Assembly: GCA_946811185.2 (NCBI GenBank)
Contig: OX328111.1
Location: 40,660,388-40,724,387, forward strand
Length of the DNA stretch: 64,000 bases
DNA from: Hippopus hippopus
Taxonomy: Eukaryota; Mollusca; Bivalvia; Cardiida; Cardiidae
Direction of reading: 5' to 3'
In this document: positions 1-13,500 of the stretch, piece by piece
How positions within the stretch are numbered: the first letter of the stretch is position 1
How the letters are laid out: every line of letters starts with the position of its first letter
Notes under the pieces: generated by a model
The model's database searches: none
The model's input: only the letters and a program-made list of their open reading frames with translations
What the model was told of the DNA's origin: nothing
Position numbers and translations under genes: made by a program

Positions 1-96
1 ACCAATGTATTTTAATTTTATCCTTGCAATCAAAAGTAAATTTTTGTTCCATTACTGCCCTAATGACCTTTTCCTCCTGAATGCCTCACGTATATA

Positions 97-1433
97 CGAG
101 GGCTGTTCGATATGTAATGTGTATTGTACCACAGCGTGATAACGCTTCAACGATTTCATGGATGATGATACGCTTGAATAGCTCTATTCAATACCTTTCC
201 AACGGTATAAACACGAGCCTTCAGCTCCACATAGTTTTAAACTTATAGTCATTTCAATAGAGCTAGTCGTTGACCACTGTTGTAAAAATGGTTGGGAAAC
301 GGATTAAGAATATTAAAGAAATTAGAGCTTATATAAAAGTTCGCACAAAACTCAGTCATTCGGTAATGCAGATTTTTACTGAATTGGGGGAAGTTTATGG
401 GTCTGATAAGGTATCTCATGAGACAGTTCGTAGGTGGAGAAAGAAATTTCTGATTGGCACAGAGTCCGTCAAAGACGCAGCAAAATCTGGCCGACCTGTG
501 ACTGTAACAGGCAAGGCAAATGTCTAAAAAGTCAGGGAAATAATTGAAAGTGATGGCAGATACACGATTCGTGATATTGCCAACGCTGTTGGCATATCGC
601 TATCGCGGATGCATTTCATTTTGAAGCGTATTTTGAAAGTACGAAAGATTTCTGCCAGATGGATACCGCATATATTGACAGATGACCAAAAACGGGTACG
701 AGTACAAACCACTAAGCAATTGCTCAAAATGTTTCCCAAATTCAATCAAAGACAATTTGCAAACATTGTTACCGGTGACAAAACATGGGTTCACTATTTT
801 GAACCAGTAAGGAAAATTGGAAACAAAATATGGCTAACTAAACATGGTAGAAGGCCTGTAGTTGCCAAAAGAAGCATAAGCACAAAGAAGGTTCTTTATT
901 GCATATTCTTCTCATGTGATGGTATAGCCGTACAAATTCCGCTGCCAAAGGGCAAAAGTGTTACAAGTCAGTATTACCGAGATGTTATACTAAAAAAGGT
1001 CAAGAAATATTATCTTAAACGACGCCCTGTGTCAGGATTTAGGCATGTTCGTCTACTTCATGATAATGCTCCATCACATACATCTGAGCTTGTGAAGCAA
1101 TTTTTGAAGTCGGAGAAGGTTACCGTCTTGCCACACCCACCATACTCTCCAGATCTAGCCCCATGCAACTTTTTCCTTTTTCCAAAACTTAAAAAGTTTT
1201 ATCTGGTCGTCGTTACAAGTCCCGACAAGCCCTTGGCTCAGCCATCAGTCAGTGCCTCAGAGGTCTACCTAAATCAGCGTACCATGACGAATTTCAGAAA
1301 TGGATTCAGAGATTGAAATTATGTATTTCAAACCGCGGAGAATACTCTGAAGGGATGTAATGTTCATTTCGCTATTTGAGTTGAATGCTTTTGAGATATC
1401 GTACAATACACATTACATATCGAACAACCCTCG
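97..1433 (+). mobile_element. Tc1/mariner-type transposon with intact termini
   Basis: The element is bounded by 33-bp terminal inverted repeats at 97-129 and 1401-1433 that differ at one position (CGAGGGCTG on the left, CGAGGGTTG on the right, as read inward). Each end is flanked by TA (95-96 and 1434-1435), the target duplication of this superfamily. It is 1337 bp long, usual for mariner, and holds a single transposase gene. Good ends combined with a broken gene suggest a fairly young but inactive copy. Confidence 0.95.
288..1360 (+). pseudogene. mariner transposase, broken
   Basis: This is a cut-and-paste transposase of the mariner family. The N-terminal half shows two helix-turn-helix regions (around SHETVRRWRKKF and TIRDIANAVGIS). 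The catalytic half shows TGDKTW (first acidic residue), HDNAPSH (second) and YSPDLAPCNFFLF. In DD34D mariners the third catalytic residue follows the PDLAP motif; here that position is Asn (APCN), not Asp. An in-frame TAA at 525-527 splits the frame. Around 1195-1205 a frameshift moves the family-typical C-terminus into another frame, which runs to a TAA at 1358-1360. The ATG at 288 is chosen because family similarity begins there. Three independent defects make activity very unlikely. Confidence 0.93.
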
Positions 1434-1435
1434 TA

Positions 1436-2189
1436 CATGCATGTGAGAAATGGTGTAAGGTTCACACAGTAAATCTGTCTTTCATGCTTTGAGCACAAAA
1501 CACCGTATATTTTGTGTTTAGTTAGAGCTGTTTCATGACAATGTCAAGGAAATAATCTCTGTAGTACATTGGCTGAATTAAGAATAAATTTCTTCCTGTC
1601 ACTGGTTTTGCACCCAGCAACGTCTTGTTCATCACTTGAGAAAATTTGACTGTCAGTGTTACCTTGACATTATTTCTTTGGTTATTTGGGCCAAAAAATG
1701 TAAAAAATATCTGATGTGATATCTGCTGTATGATGGAAGTAACATGGTGTTTTATCAGGTTTTCAAGTATGCCATTTTCCATTAAATTAAATGGATGATA
1801 CACCCACAGAAATAACTAATAAGAGCCCTAATAACAATTCACCAGTCATATGTTGGCTGCACAAAGCAGCCAACATAGAGTTTGAATTGGAGAACAAATT
1901 CTCATAATCAACTTAATACCATCATAAGAAAACTGTGTGCTGGTTTGGCCCCTAGTTAAGATTTCTGATGCGCATACAACTTGACTAAACCAATTTTCCC
2001 TGACTAAAATCAAATTTCCTTGACTAAAGTTTATGTATATTGAATGTTCAATATACATCCTTACAGCCAGAGAGAAAAAAATGCTGTTAAAACTTGAAAG
2101 TGTGTATAATGACTCAGCTTTTTAAACATAAAGAAATTACTATTACAAATGGTGCAAGGGATAGAGGAACTCAAGGGATTTGTCCTCAT
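1436..2189. other. Stretch with no recognised gene or repeat
   Basis: AT-rich sequence between the mariner and the first TTAA-flanked palindromic element. The short open frames in it show no family features. I see nothing I can name. Confidence 0.5.
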
Positions 2190-2193
2190 TTAA

Positions 2194-2387
2194 CCCTTAG
2201 GCTACTAAGGACTAAGGACTTTGTGCAGACAGTGTAGATTAAGATCAGACTGCACAGAATGTGCAATATGATCTTGGATATACACTGTCCCATAAGGAGA
2301 TACCCCCCGTACAACTTTGAAATATAGATATTTGCACTTTTACTCTGGACTTGAAAGTTTTATTTCAGTTATACAGCAGGTTAAGGA
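2194..2387. repeat. TTAA-flanked palindromic MITE, family B
   Basis: Flanked by TTAA at 2190-2193 and 2388-2391. Ends read CCCTTAGGCTRC and (inverted) a degraded form of the same. The interior holds the GATCAGACTGCAC / GTGCAATATGATC inverted repeat and GTGTAGAT/ATACACTG arms that define this family. Confidence 0.7.
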
Positions 2388-3085
2388 TTAAAACTGGAAA
2401 CAACAGTGATTGCTTTGAAGGCCTCCAAAGCATGAAATGCATTTTCTATCCGTCTGTTCTATGTGTGCAACCTTGCAGCCGTCTGGGACAACATTTGGCA
2501 TGACGATACAAGAATGATTATAGTTTCATAAAATAAAGATGAAATGAGTTAAAATCTGGCTGAAAACAGTAGAGGTGTATCTTTAAGTTCTGATATCTGT
2601 TGACCTCCTCCTCCCCTACAGCCAACCGTTTCCTCCTTATACTTTACCAACTAATTGTATTACTCTTTAAACATATTATTTTTCTTTTCATTTATTTCCT
2701 TTTTTTCTTTTTCAACATACATACATGTACATGTCTATTTATATCATCAAATTTTGAAGCGGCTAAAAGGACTGAGCTTGTTTGTCCATTTTGGCATGGA
2801 TCTAATATGAAGCACCACATCCAACACTAAAGGTTACTTTTGTAACTATGTGTACATGTATGTATGTAGAAAAAGAAAATAGAAATAAAATCAAAGAAAA
2901 CTAATTAAAAAACAAAACTGAAAATACAAAGAGCTACACAATGACAATTGGAAGCAAAAAGGTGGTTAGGGTTGGCTGTAGGGGAGGAGGAGGCCAACAG
3001 ATTTCCTTGTATGTGCTCAAATCTGTTTGTTGTGGCTATGACTTCATTAATAGTATGGAGTGGTCCTCAAACAACAAACCTGCCT

Positions 3086-3304
3086 TACTCTTTACCAAGC
3101 AACAAAATTTAAAATCAACCATATTGAAAGTGTTTGCAGACTACAAATTAAATGTAGTGCAAATGATGATTTCTGTCATTGATAGGGTAGAAAAAGTGGA
3201 AAAGGAAGAAAATGCTACTAAACACCATTTTCTCCTTTTCCCACAGTATTTTCAAAAACTTTTTTCTTCTGGGTCGTTAAAGGTCGAGATTGTGTGGTAA
3301 GGGC
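3086..3304 (+). repeat. Palindromic MITE, family A
   Basis: Starts CTCTTTACCA and ends TGTGGTAAGGG. The central palindrome is degraded on its left arm. The flanking TTAA is imperfect on both sides. Confidence 0.75.
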
Positions 3305-3495
3305 TTAAACGTGTGGAGTACATTTTGAAACTTGTTTTAAAAATGAAAGACAACATTATGGAAAAAAGGAGAGAATAGTGTTTTCCTACAAATTTTTCAA
3401 GTCTTCTTCCTTAGGGTTGTTAAAACACTGGATTGTGTGGCACAGAATCAATGAAAGAAAGTAACTGAAAGTTGTCATGGTGAAGGGTTACTTAA

Positions 3496-3716
3496 CCCTT
3501 TATCAAACGACAAAATTTTAGACTCGTCCAAATTGAAAGCATTTGCAGACAACAAAATTAATGTGACTCAAAAATTCAAGTTTGTTTTGGGAAGGGTAGA
3601 AAACATTGTCGGAAAAGGAGAAAATGCTGGTTACCAGCATTTTCTCCTTTTCCTACCATGTTTTCAAAAGGCTTCTTCCTCAGGGTCGTGAAAACCAGGG
3701 ATTGTTTGGTAAAGGG
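3496..3716 (+). repeat. Palindromic MITE, family A, near-complete reference copy
   Basis: Exact TTAA on both sides (3492-3495 and 3717-3720). Ends are CCCTTTATCAAACGAC and TTGTTTGGTAAAGGG. The centre is a near-perfect inverted repeat of the GGAAAAGGAGAAAATGCTGG type around a GGTTACC core. It has no coding capacity. The TTAA duplication and CCCTTT terminus suggest mobilisation by a piggyBac-type transposase. Confidence 0.85.
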
Positions 3717-4556
3717 TTAAATGCACACTAGCTGCAAACAGGAAACAAATTGGGGGGTCAAATTGCAAATAAATACATGCCATCTAAAAGTTTGGAAATT
3801 ATCATGACTCTGATCATGTGTTACAGCACAATCTGTCAAAGTTCCAGTTGCTGGCAGAAAAATACTTTGTTAAACTAGAACAGAAGTTGCTAACTTTGGT
3901 TATACATGTAGTGTTTCGGTACATTTTTCTACCAGCAACTGGGTCTTCGACAAACTGTGGTGTAACAAATTGTCAAACTCAATAATTTTGTACCCTTTTA
4001 TAGTTACATACTTTTACCCATACTTTTATTTGGTACGTATGAAATTTGAAATATGATTTGTTTACTGTTGGTCACTGGTGTGTCTTTAATTAACAAACTT
4101 GACTTTGACTAGAGTAGAAAATAAAATCAACCAAACCGTGAACCATGGCAGCACCACACAGAAACAATCACTCACCTGAAATGAGAAATCAGGCGATGCA
4201 TTTGAAATATGACTGTGTTTTAGCTATGTATATTGCATACAAGAATGGCTACACACAAGTAACATGCATTAAGATGGTTACCAAAAAATTATACTAGTTG
4301 CTGCCAGGTAAAGGTCAAGTTGATTACATTTTTCTTACATACAAAGCTTACTGGTTGAAAAATGTCTTTGAATAGCTCTTTTTTCTCTTGTTGAAAACTT
4401 TTGATTGAGTTGTTATCATCTCCCTTACAAAGTGAATTTGAACCCAACAATTAAACAGAGGCTGTTTTCTTATGTGTTAACACTGTTGACAAAAAACTTC
4501 TGAAAACACATTAATATATAATTGCCTGTAAATCCACCCTTATATCATCTCTTTAA

Positions 4557-4774
4557 CTGACAATGAAAAATTAGACTCCTTATTGAAAACATTTGCAAAT
4601 GACAAATCAAATACTAGCATTGCTCAAATGAGGGACATTGGGCTTTGAAAGGGTAGTAAATACTATGGAAAGAGGACAAAATACTGATTACTGGCATTTT
4701 TTTTCTTTTTCCAAAATGTTTTCAAGTGCCTTTTTCATAGGGGTCAAGAGAATGTGTGATTGCTTGGTAAAAGA
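4557..4774 (+). repeat. Palindromic MITE, family A, diverged
   Basis: TTAA at 4553-4556 and 4775-4778. The interior follows the family order (GACTCCTTATTGAAAACATTTGCAA-type left half, GGGTAGTAAATAC, ATACTGATTACTGGCAT centre) with many substitutions, so this is an older copy. Confidence 0.7.
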
Positions 4775-5084
4775 TTAAATACCCTAGCCACTAGAGGCAG
4801 CATTTCAGCACAGACACATGATTTATTGTAATGTATACTTTAATAGATCAAAATATTTGTGACAAAATGTCTTAAACATTTGCTTGCTATCATTCCACAG
4901 AGAAAATGATGTAGATAGAAAGGCTAAAAACATGAAAAGGGAGGTAATAAATAATTATGTACATTGTAGTAGTTGTTTAGTGATAAATATAACTGGAGAA
5001 AGAATAAAACTTTGGATTAAGACCCTGACAGCAACAAGCATTTATGATAAGTTTTAAGTTTGCAAGAAAACTCTTAAATCTTAA

Positions 5085-5500
5085 TTAAATGACAAAATCT
5101 TTAACTTGTCCAATTTTAAAAGCATTTGTAGACAACAACTTAAACATGATTCAAAAAGATGGGATTTTTCTTTAACCATTTACCAAACAATTTTGTTTTT
5201 TCAAGACTCCAAAGGCAAAGGCTCTTGAAAACACTATAACAAGCACTTTCCCCTTTTCCAAAATGTTTTATATCCTGGTTAACACATATCCTATCATTAG
5301 TGCAATATTTAACCTGTCATCTGCAATGCTTTCAATTTAGGCATCTAAAATTTTGTTGTTTGGGAAATGGTTATAGATAATACATGTACATAACAGAAAG
5401 ACTCAAAGAGTAACTGGAATATTCTTTTCCTGCTATCTTTTCATAAATCTTTTTCCTGAGGGTAGTCAATAGCAGGGATTGTTTGGTAAAGGTTTAAATT
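5085..5500. repeat. Fragments of family A MITEs
   Basis: Pieces of at least two copies are joined: a left half at about 5085-5170, an inverted piece starting CCATTTACCAAACAA near 5177, and a right end (TTGTTTGGTAAAGG) near 5485. No complete palindrome survives. Confidence 0.55.
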
Positions 5501-6189
5501 TTAGGCCAAAATATTGTACAAATCTTACATAAGAAAACAATTCAACAAAATACCATTATTAAACTATTTGGACAACTCTGTTGGAAAAGAAGGACACTTG
5601 TAAGACACTTCTATATAGAATTAGAAGGACACTTCTGAGAGTTCCTTTTCCCGTGAAATCTTTTATAGAACTGAGTATTGCAGTGATGTAAAAAATCAAT
5701 TTACTGGGTGACAGGTTCACCCTTTACCAGACAACAAAATTCTAGGCATTGTTTGACAGAGCTTAAATAAACTTCAGTTTGTAAATTGCAAAATAAACCA
5801 GGAAACTTTATCCAATATAACCATGTGTTAACTTGTATGTAAGTCCTCCCCCATAAAAAATTAAATCCTTTTATTATACCTCATTCATAGAATGTATATT
5901 TCTTGACATCCATATGTAAGTCACAATATCATTGGAACTATTCTGTGCAAATGTTTACAGAGGATCACTGCATCAAGTAAAACAGTGTAAGATTACAGAA
6001 GGCTATAATATATGACCTCTTACATCATTTAACGATTTAACTATGGCATAAATACATACTTTCCATACATAAGGTATCAAAGTTGTCTTTCAGACAATCA
6101 TTTTATGATACAATATGCAGAAAAGATACAATCCAAATGCCCAAAAGTTTCAATCAAGCTATACAGGTAAATACAATGATACAGTTTAA

Positions 6190-6390
6190 TCCCTAATCTG
6201 CTAAGTAAGTAAAACAAAATTTTCAAGCTGTTAAGTAAAAACCCAAATTTTGCTCTTTCAAAGGTACTTTTTTGGGGGTAAATTATCTCTTTATGTGTTG
6301 ATTCAAGATCAAATTGCATGTTCTGTGTAGTCTGATCGTGATCTGCACTCTCTGCCAAAGATCTTTGAGTCACCCTTAGCAGCCTAAAGG
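6190..6390. repeat. TTAA-flanked palindromic MITE, family B
   Basis: TTAA at 6186-6189 and 6391-6394. Ends are TCCCTAATCTGCTAAGTA and TTAGCAGCCTAAAGG. It lies just downstream of the probable KIF20 3' end. Confidence 0.75.
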
Positions 6391-6441
6391 TTAATAAAAT
6401 GTTTTAACCCTCTAACAAAAGTATTGGATGCAAAACCTGAA

Positions 6442-6447
6442 TTTAAT
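6442..6447 (-). promoter_or_regulatory. Possible polyadenylation signal (ATTAAA) of the KIF20 gene
   Basis: On the minus strand this reads ATTAAA, about 170 nt after the stop codon. It is the closest common signal variant I see. The true site could instead be an AATAAA at 5870-5875. Only transcript data would decide. Confidence 0.3.
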
Positions 6448-6614
6448 GATCCAATATCTAGGCTTTTCTAATCAGAATATGTACTATAATAAAATTTTCT
6501 CTAAATTAAGACCTTCATTAAAATACGCCTATCATTATCTGTGCCATTAGATACCAACATTTTATATGGATGACAAAGTGATTAGTTCTGAATCTACATG
6601 GCACATGAAAAAAT

Positions 6615-7502
6615 CTACCTACGAGACCTCAGATTATACTTTTGGCCACGTCGAGAAGTTGACATTCTCTTTGTTTTAATTTTGCCGTCCTCTACTGTTG
6701 AGACCATTTTCCTACGTTTGCTAGTATTAAGTGGTGAATTTTCATCAACATTTTCACATTTACGTTTATCCCTTACTGCCGTCTTCTCAACAAATGGGGA
6801 TTTTTTAACAATAGGTTTATTTTTCATGCATTCTCGGCCACGAGTTGGATCTTTAGCGGGAGAGTTCTTCAATCTCAAAATACTGGATTTTGTGTGTTTC
6901 ACAATCGTTTTCTTTTTCAAAGGTGATAGAACAACCTGTAAAACCCGACTATCATTAAAAAGCTTGTGAAAAGTAAATTGACTAAACTGTTTTGCTTTCT
7001 CCTGAAAACTCACATTACCCGATGAATTTAATTCTGATGATAAGCCATTGTCCAACCTATCAGTGCCAGAGTCCTGAGACTGTTTGTTCAGTCCCTCACT
7101 TTCATCCTTGCCCACTAACTGCAAAGGATTTGTAAACTGCCCTTCATTATCGGACAGATCATCACTTTCACAATCCGCAACCACTCCAGAACTATCACCG
7201 TGGTAGCTACCAGTCTTTGGACTGGATGTTTTAGTTCTTTTCTTTCCATCGAAAGATAAATCCAACTCATGAACAGATTTCCTAAACCTGTCCAGGTCTG
7301 ATTTTGGCCGACCATAAGAATCATACACTGGCTTAACCGGGGATTCAGGTACAATGTCAAGGTTTTCAGTACCTTCCAAAGCCCGAATTTCTGCCTGTAA
7401 TGTTGATACACATTCCTCTCTCTTGCTCAGCGACTGGTCTGCACTCTCCATGGCAACTTTACTGTCCGCAGCCATCCTCTCTAAATGCTTCAAGTCATCC
7501 AT
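6615..7502 (-). CDS. KIF20A-like: KIF20 exon 18 (terminal): end of stalk and tail
   Basis: Encodes residues 810-1104 and ends in TAG at 6615-6617. It begins directly after a TTTGACAG acceptor with codon ATG, in phase 0 with exon 17; that ATG is internal, not a start. The first 50 residues continue the coiled coil. Then come proline-directed sites ([34 protein letters not shown]) of the kind phosphorylated by mitotic CDK. The last 90 residues are very basic (PKR/KRRK-type clusters), consistent with a nuclear signal or microtubule/DNA contact. No recognised domain. Confidence 0.9.
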   Translation of the reverse strand: MDDLKHLERMAADSKVAMESADQSLSKREECVSTLQAEIRALEGTENLDIVPESPVKPVYDSYGRPKSDLDRFRKSVHELDLSFDGKKRTKTSSPKTGSYHGDSSGVVADCESDDLSDNEGQFTNPLQLVGKDESEGLNKQSQDSGTDRLDNGLSSELNSSGNVSFQEKAKQFSQFTFHKLFNDSRVLQVVLSPLKKKTIVKHTKSSILRLKNSPAKDPTRGRECMKNKPIVKKSPFVEKTAVRDKRKCENVDENSPLNTSKRRKMVSTVEDGKIKTKRMSTSRRGQKYNLRSRR

Positions 7503-10500
7503 CTGTCAAAAATTATACATAATAGACATGCATCTTTTGATTTTTTTGTACATTCTTACAATTAGTAGAATTACTAAAAAAGAAATTGCAAAAAAAATTG
7601 CAACATGACAAAATCTTAAACCTGTCCAATTCGAAGGCAATTTCAAAGCTTTTGCAGACAACAAATATGGGATTATTTGGAAAAGGGTTAAATAGAAAAC
7701 ATAGTGGGAAAAGGAGAAAATGCTGGCCGTAGTTCTGTCTATTCTGCAACTTAAAAGTAGTCACAACACTTTATTGAATAAATGCAAGAAAAAGTCAAGC
7801 CCAGCCAGGTAGCTCAGTGGTTGGGGTATCTGACTCATGACCTGGTGGTTGCGGGATTGATACCTAGTTTAGGCAAACTTTCTTTGTTGCAATTTTTTGC
7901 CTCTCACCTCTGATGCATGTGAGAAAAGCAGTCAGTGGTTTGGAAAAAAAGTTGTCAGTAATAGTGTGAGAAAGCCAGGAAACACATGTATAAGTACACT
8001 GACTGCCATGATATGACCCAAGCTGTTACAAACAGCCTTAAACTCCAATACAAACAAACAAACAAAAAGTCATGTTACCAAAGCTTCAAGTTTTTTCTCA
8101 TATTCAGTGTTCAACTCCTTCAGCTTGTCGATTTCCTTCTCCTTTTCAACAAACGTTTCCCCCGCTTCTGTCAACATATCATTTAGCTCCTTGATCTCTC
8201 CTTCCTGAATTATCATACAAAAGAAAACTAACCGTCAGTGATTACTTTGGCATTTAAACTTTTACCATACAATGCCGAAAGAAAACTTTTGAAAACATTG
8301 TGGGTAAAGGTTTGAAAACATTGTGGGTAAAGGAGAAAATGCTGGTTGAGAAAATGCTGGTAACCAGCATTTTCTCCTTTTCCTGATAAGTTTTGACACT
8401 ATCAAAGATAACTTCTATATTTTTAGCTGAATCTAATTCTGCGTCTGCATACGCTTTGGGTTTGGACAAGTCTAAACTTTTGTCTTGTGGTATAGGGTTC
8501 ACATCCTCTGTTCAGTCTTAACTCTTTACCACTCAATCACAAGTCTTATAAACCAAGAAGCAGACAGCTTTTAAAAACCTTGTGGGAAAAGGAGAAAATG
8601 CTGGTTACAACCAGCATTTTCTCCTTTCCCACAATGTTTTCTTCCCTTTAAGAGACTACTTTAAGCGTTTGAGTCACCTTTACTTTGTCACGTTCAAATT
8701 ATCAAAGTCAAAAAATTTGGCATGTGGTAAAGAGTTTAATTGACTTTTGCAAAACTGACATTTGCAATAATCCCCCAAATCACTGACTTTATGCTTTTAA
8801 TAGTTACTGGAGTATATCAATAATTTCCTATAAAATTCAACTTTTTCTTTTCACAATGACATGTTTTTTTTCCCCAAAAATGTCAGAGAGATGAGTCTAA
8901 GGGCAAATACATATACAGAGGAAATGAATTGCCAAAAAACTCGACCTTGCATTAAACAGACATAAAATACTTGAAAAAGTACAAGCTATTCAGTTTCAAT
9001 ATCAATGTAGTAAGAAATAATATCAAAGTACTGAAAGCAGGTGCCAGTGCTTGCCTGCAGCTGCTTGATTTCAAAAACAATTCAATGGTTACCTGCCTTT
9101 GTTGAATTGGTTTCTTTTTTGACAGTGAATAACTTGTCAAAGTTTGAAATAAATATCTTCAGTAATGACAGAGATACAAACATAAAATGTCAGGAAGTTT
9201 TTGCACAACAATGCAGACCACAATGCCAGGGCTGCGACAAAAACTCAATATTTTCCTAGATAAGTTAAGAAAACAGTTGAGCTAAAAAGCTGAGGTTTGC
9301 CTGAACAAGGGGAAAAAAAAAAAAAAAAACCACCAAAAAGTCAGAATTTAACTCAAATCTGAGACTTTCTGTTATGGATTATTAACACAGTGTTTCAGCC
9401 AGCTTTAATAAAAAAAAAGGGGCCAGTTGGCCCCCTGAAGTCCAAAACAGGGGCTAATCATCATTAGCAAGGGGGTGGGGGTGGGGAAGGGAGTGTATTC
9501 TTTCAATATTAGACTAAATACATGTCTCTAACATTCTTTAAAATACCTTTGGAACTAAAGATTCTCCTTTCTTTCAAGTTTGTCCATTTCTGTGCAAAGT
9601 CAAACAAAGCCAAAGTCAAACAACTCAATATCAGTTTGTTTTTTTTGTTGTTGGGACCTTTGATGAATCGCCGGACTGATCAGGCTTTCGATCGCCTGAA
9701 GTTTGTGATGGAGTTACTTTTGCTATTTTTCCAGTATTTGACGGCCATGCCTCTCACTTTCATTCGGGCGTGTGAAAAAGTCGTTTATCCTTCTTTTCAT
9801 TTTTCCGCGGGTTGTTTCGCAGTCCATCATGAAAACGTTTCTCTGCCACAGATTACCCGCTCTTTATCTAAATTTACCAATGTTTGATTTAAAAGCAAGG
9901 AACCAGTACAAAAAATTATGACTGGTTTTGCGCATTCAATAGTTTATGTGGTACTACAGGGTTTAAATACACTAAGCCAGTCACGATTTCGTTCCATTAA
10001 TTTTCGTACGCAATGCAGTTTCGTCCCATACACTTTTGTACCTTGGCGCAGCCGTATACGGGCAAATCGTTTTTTGAGGGGCAAATATGATTTTTATGCG
10101 CCAGATCTGGCGTGCCATGTTTGGAAATGTGCGGGAATCCTAATTTATTTGCGAGAATCCCGCAAGGGCGCATCCTGGCTGAAACACTGTTAACATACTA
10201 AAAGCATGAAAAAGTGTTGCATCTAGAACTTTCATTCAACAGGTTGTTTAGGCATACTCTTGGAAATTTTGGTGGACAAAATAAATTTTAGAGGGACCAT
10301 GTATTGAACTCATCAACATACAATTATTATAAACAATGTTCCAACAACACACAGTATTTTCAAAGGTAATTTTTCTTTGGACCATTAAAACTTTGAATTG
10401 TTTGCTGAAGGATTAAACACCAAAACAATATGAGTCTGGCTGTGTGAAAAGGGGACTTAATGTATCTGCAAAGTAAAGAATATAAATGATGGTTATAATT

Positions 10501-13500
10501 ATACCTGCTCCTGCAGCCTTTCTCTAGATTGTTGAAGTTGCTGAGTTAGATTTTCAATAAGATTAGCCTTAGAATTGTCCTCATCTGCTTTCTGTAATTT
10601 GAACATAACCAATGTATGTATCATATTTGAAAACCCCTAAACATTTTTAAGTTTAACAGTATTTTACACCAACAAGGGATTTTATGATATACTCCTGTTT
10701 TCAATGAATTGACTATGGCCAAAATGAGCATGCAATTATATTACTAAATTAACAATTTCAATATTCTAAAACATATCATTAAAACTTTACCAATATTGTA
10801 GGAAACAAGAAAAATTGCTGGTATCCAGGATTTTCTCCTACTCCCACAATGTTTTCCTTTTCTTTCACAAGGACAAAAAATACCATCATTTCAGCCACAT
10901 TTAATTTAAAAATATTTTCAAAATGGACTACTGTAATTTTTTTGTCTGGTTTCTCCTTCTTTCGCAATATTTTTCTTTCTTTCTTTTTTAAAGACAAAAA
11001 AATCATTTAACCCTTTACTACACAAATCCCGAGATTTAACAACCCCCCCCCCCCCCCCCCACGGAAAAGGACTTATGAAAACACTGTGGGAAAAGGAGAA
11101 AATCCTGGCAACCAATATGTTCTCCTTTTCCCACAATTTTTTGTAGTATCCTTTCAAAGACAAATATCATAATTTGTGCAACATTTGTCTTCTGCAAATG
11201 CTTTCAACTTGAACCAGTCTAAAATTTTGTCTTTTTGTAGAGAGTTAAGCCACATTTATCATCTGTAAATGTTTTCAATGTGGACCAGTCTTAAATTTTG
11301 TTGTCTAGTAAATAGTTAATCTTATTTACCTGTTGATTGGCCTCTACTTGGTTTAATTGTGTCTGCAACTGATCCACTTGATTTTCGAGATCGTTCTTCT
11401 CTTTCAGCCATTTCTCTTTCTGGCCCTTATACTGTTCTACTTCAGCCCTGAGAGCACTGATCTCTTCCTTCTGTTCTTTAATTATGGCATTCTTTTCCTG
11501 GAAAAATAATAGTTCAAAAGTTGTGTTAAACTGTAAACCAAGGTTTTATACTTGTCCAAATTGAATGCATTTGCAGGTAATAGATAAGATTAAGCAGAAA
11601 TAATGGTAATTATCTGTGAAAGTGTGGAAAACCTTGTGGGAGAAGGAGAAAATGCTGGTTACCAATTTCCAATTAATTTCATCAGGGTCGTTAAAACTAG
11701 GAATTGTGTAGTACAGAGTTTAACTCTATGCCAAATAACAAAATTTAAGACATAGAGGATATTTGTTTTTTTCGGTGAAAGATCGAAACTTATTTCATCG
11801 AGTGAACACCATCGGTAATATTTTCACAAGTGGCTGCGCCACTCATGAAAATATTACCGATGGTGTTCACGAGATAAATTTCGATCTTTCACCGAAAAAA
11901 ACAAATATTCTATTTATTTCATGCTTTTAACCCTTTCTTGGAGGAGCTTTATCAAAATCCAATACAGTTCTTTTCAATTATTCCCCGTGGCGTACCCCTC
12001 GCGCATAGCAACGCATTACAATATTACTTCAAGCGCGAGAAATGTAAGGTAAATGACGTCATATTTCCATCTGGTTGTGAGTTGCAAGCAATTTACCTAG
12101 GTAACTAGAATATAAAAATTGGTATTTTCACTGGTCGTACCCGTGTAATATCAAAAAATAAATTCACTGCTATTTCTTGATATCCTACCGGGAAGCATGA
12201 AATAATAATCCATATTGAAAGCACTTGCAAAAAATAAACTTTTTCTGTGTAATTTCAATGTAAATGCCACTGGGGGGTTGCCTGCTTTTATCCAAAGTGT
12301 TGAAAATTTCTTTCCGAGAATTAATGATAGTCATTGCGTTAGAGTTCATTCCTCTCTCCCCATTGATCATTGTTTTAACAGTTTTGATGGTTTTGAGGGA
12401 AAGCAGCCAGTTGTTTTAAAAAACTCTAGGAAAGCACAAGCAATATAATTGGAATACTGTTGAAAACTCCTTTAATCACCAAATAAAAGAAGAATTCAGA
12501 GCAATTAAGTTACAGAACTTGGTTTGACAATTTATGCAATATAACTAATAAGTATGTTAACTCTTTGCCACTTGACATAATTGCAGACATCTAATTTAAT
12601 TCATTTACAGACACAAAACTGGTATTTCTCTCAAAAAAGGCAGATGGCTTTATAGAAAGGAGAAAATGCTGAATGCTAGCATTCTTTCCATTTCCTGCAT
12701 TTCAGACAGTTTGGTTAAGGACTGAAACAACATAAATGCCTACCTCCACTTTAACCTTCTCCTGATGTAATAAAACGCTGGACACCCACTCATCGTCTCC
12801 ATCTACCATAACTTCATCCTTCTTTCTTTTGGATCTCTCTGCATTCATTAATATCTGTATTCTCTTATCCGCCATCTCCTCAGCCATCTGCTCTCTCAGA
12901 TACATTTGTTCACTGTTCAATAAACAAAAAGTACTTAAAGAACTTGGCAATATTCTACCACCATTCTATATTGAATTCCGATACTAAATTCCAACGCCAG
13001 CTATCTGATCGGTTGAAACATTTGTCTCATCCAATCAGATTGCTTGTCTTAAAATTTATGAATAGAACAATGTTTTGAATTTTTGGTAAGTAAAGCCTAT
13101 GAACTTTGGTATTAAACATCTACTTCATTTAACATGACCCAGGTCAACATCATTTACATAAATTGAAATTCTATTTTTACGTTAGGCATTACACAGGGCT
13201 GCCTTTGACACATGTCCGAATTGGTCACGGAAATATTCTGTAACTTTAGTGAGTGCAACTTAAACTACCCCAATAATCTTCAGAGTTCTATTTATATGCC
13301 TATTTATATATTCAGCACAAAGGTCAGGATCAGGTTAAATGAAGTAGGTAATACAACACAAAACAATTTTTCTATAATGGCTTTAAAATTGACCCTTGTT
13401 GCAGGTTTTTTAAACATTGCAGGATAATTATAATATCCAGAAAATTCACTACATTTGCCTTGTCTGAAAATCCCATTACCCAGTGGTAAAGCATTTTCTC

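Noticed and set aside
3590..3680. Central MITE palindromes as transcription terminators or microRNA genes
   Set aside because: The hairpin is explained by the repeat family; no independent evidence of expression can be seen from sequence.
9522..9887. 121-residue frame inside the 9388-10189 transposon
   Set aside because: No transposase motif; the same interior would have to be conserved in other copies to support coding.
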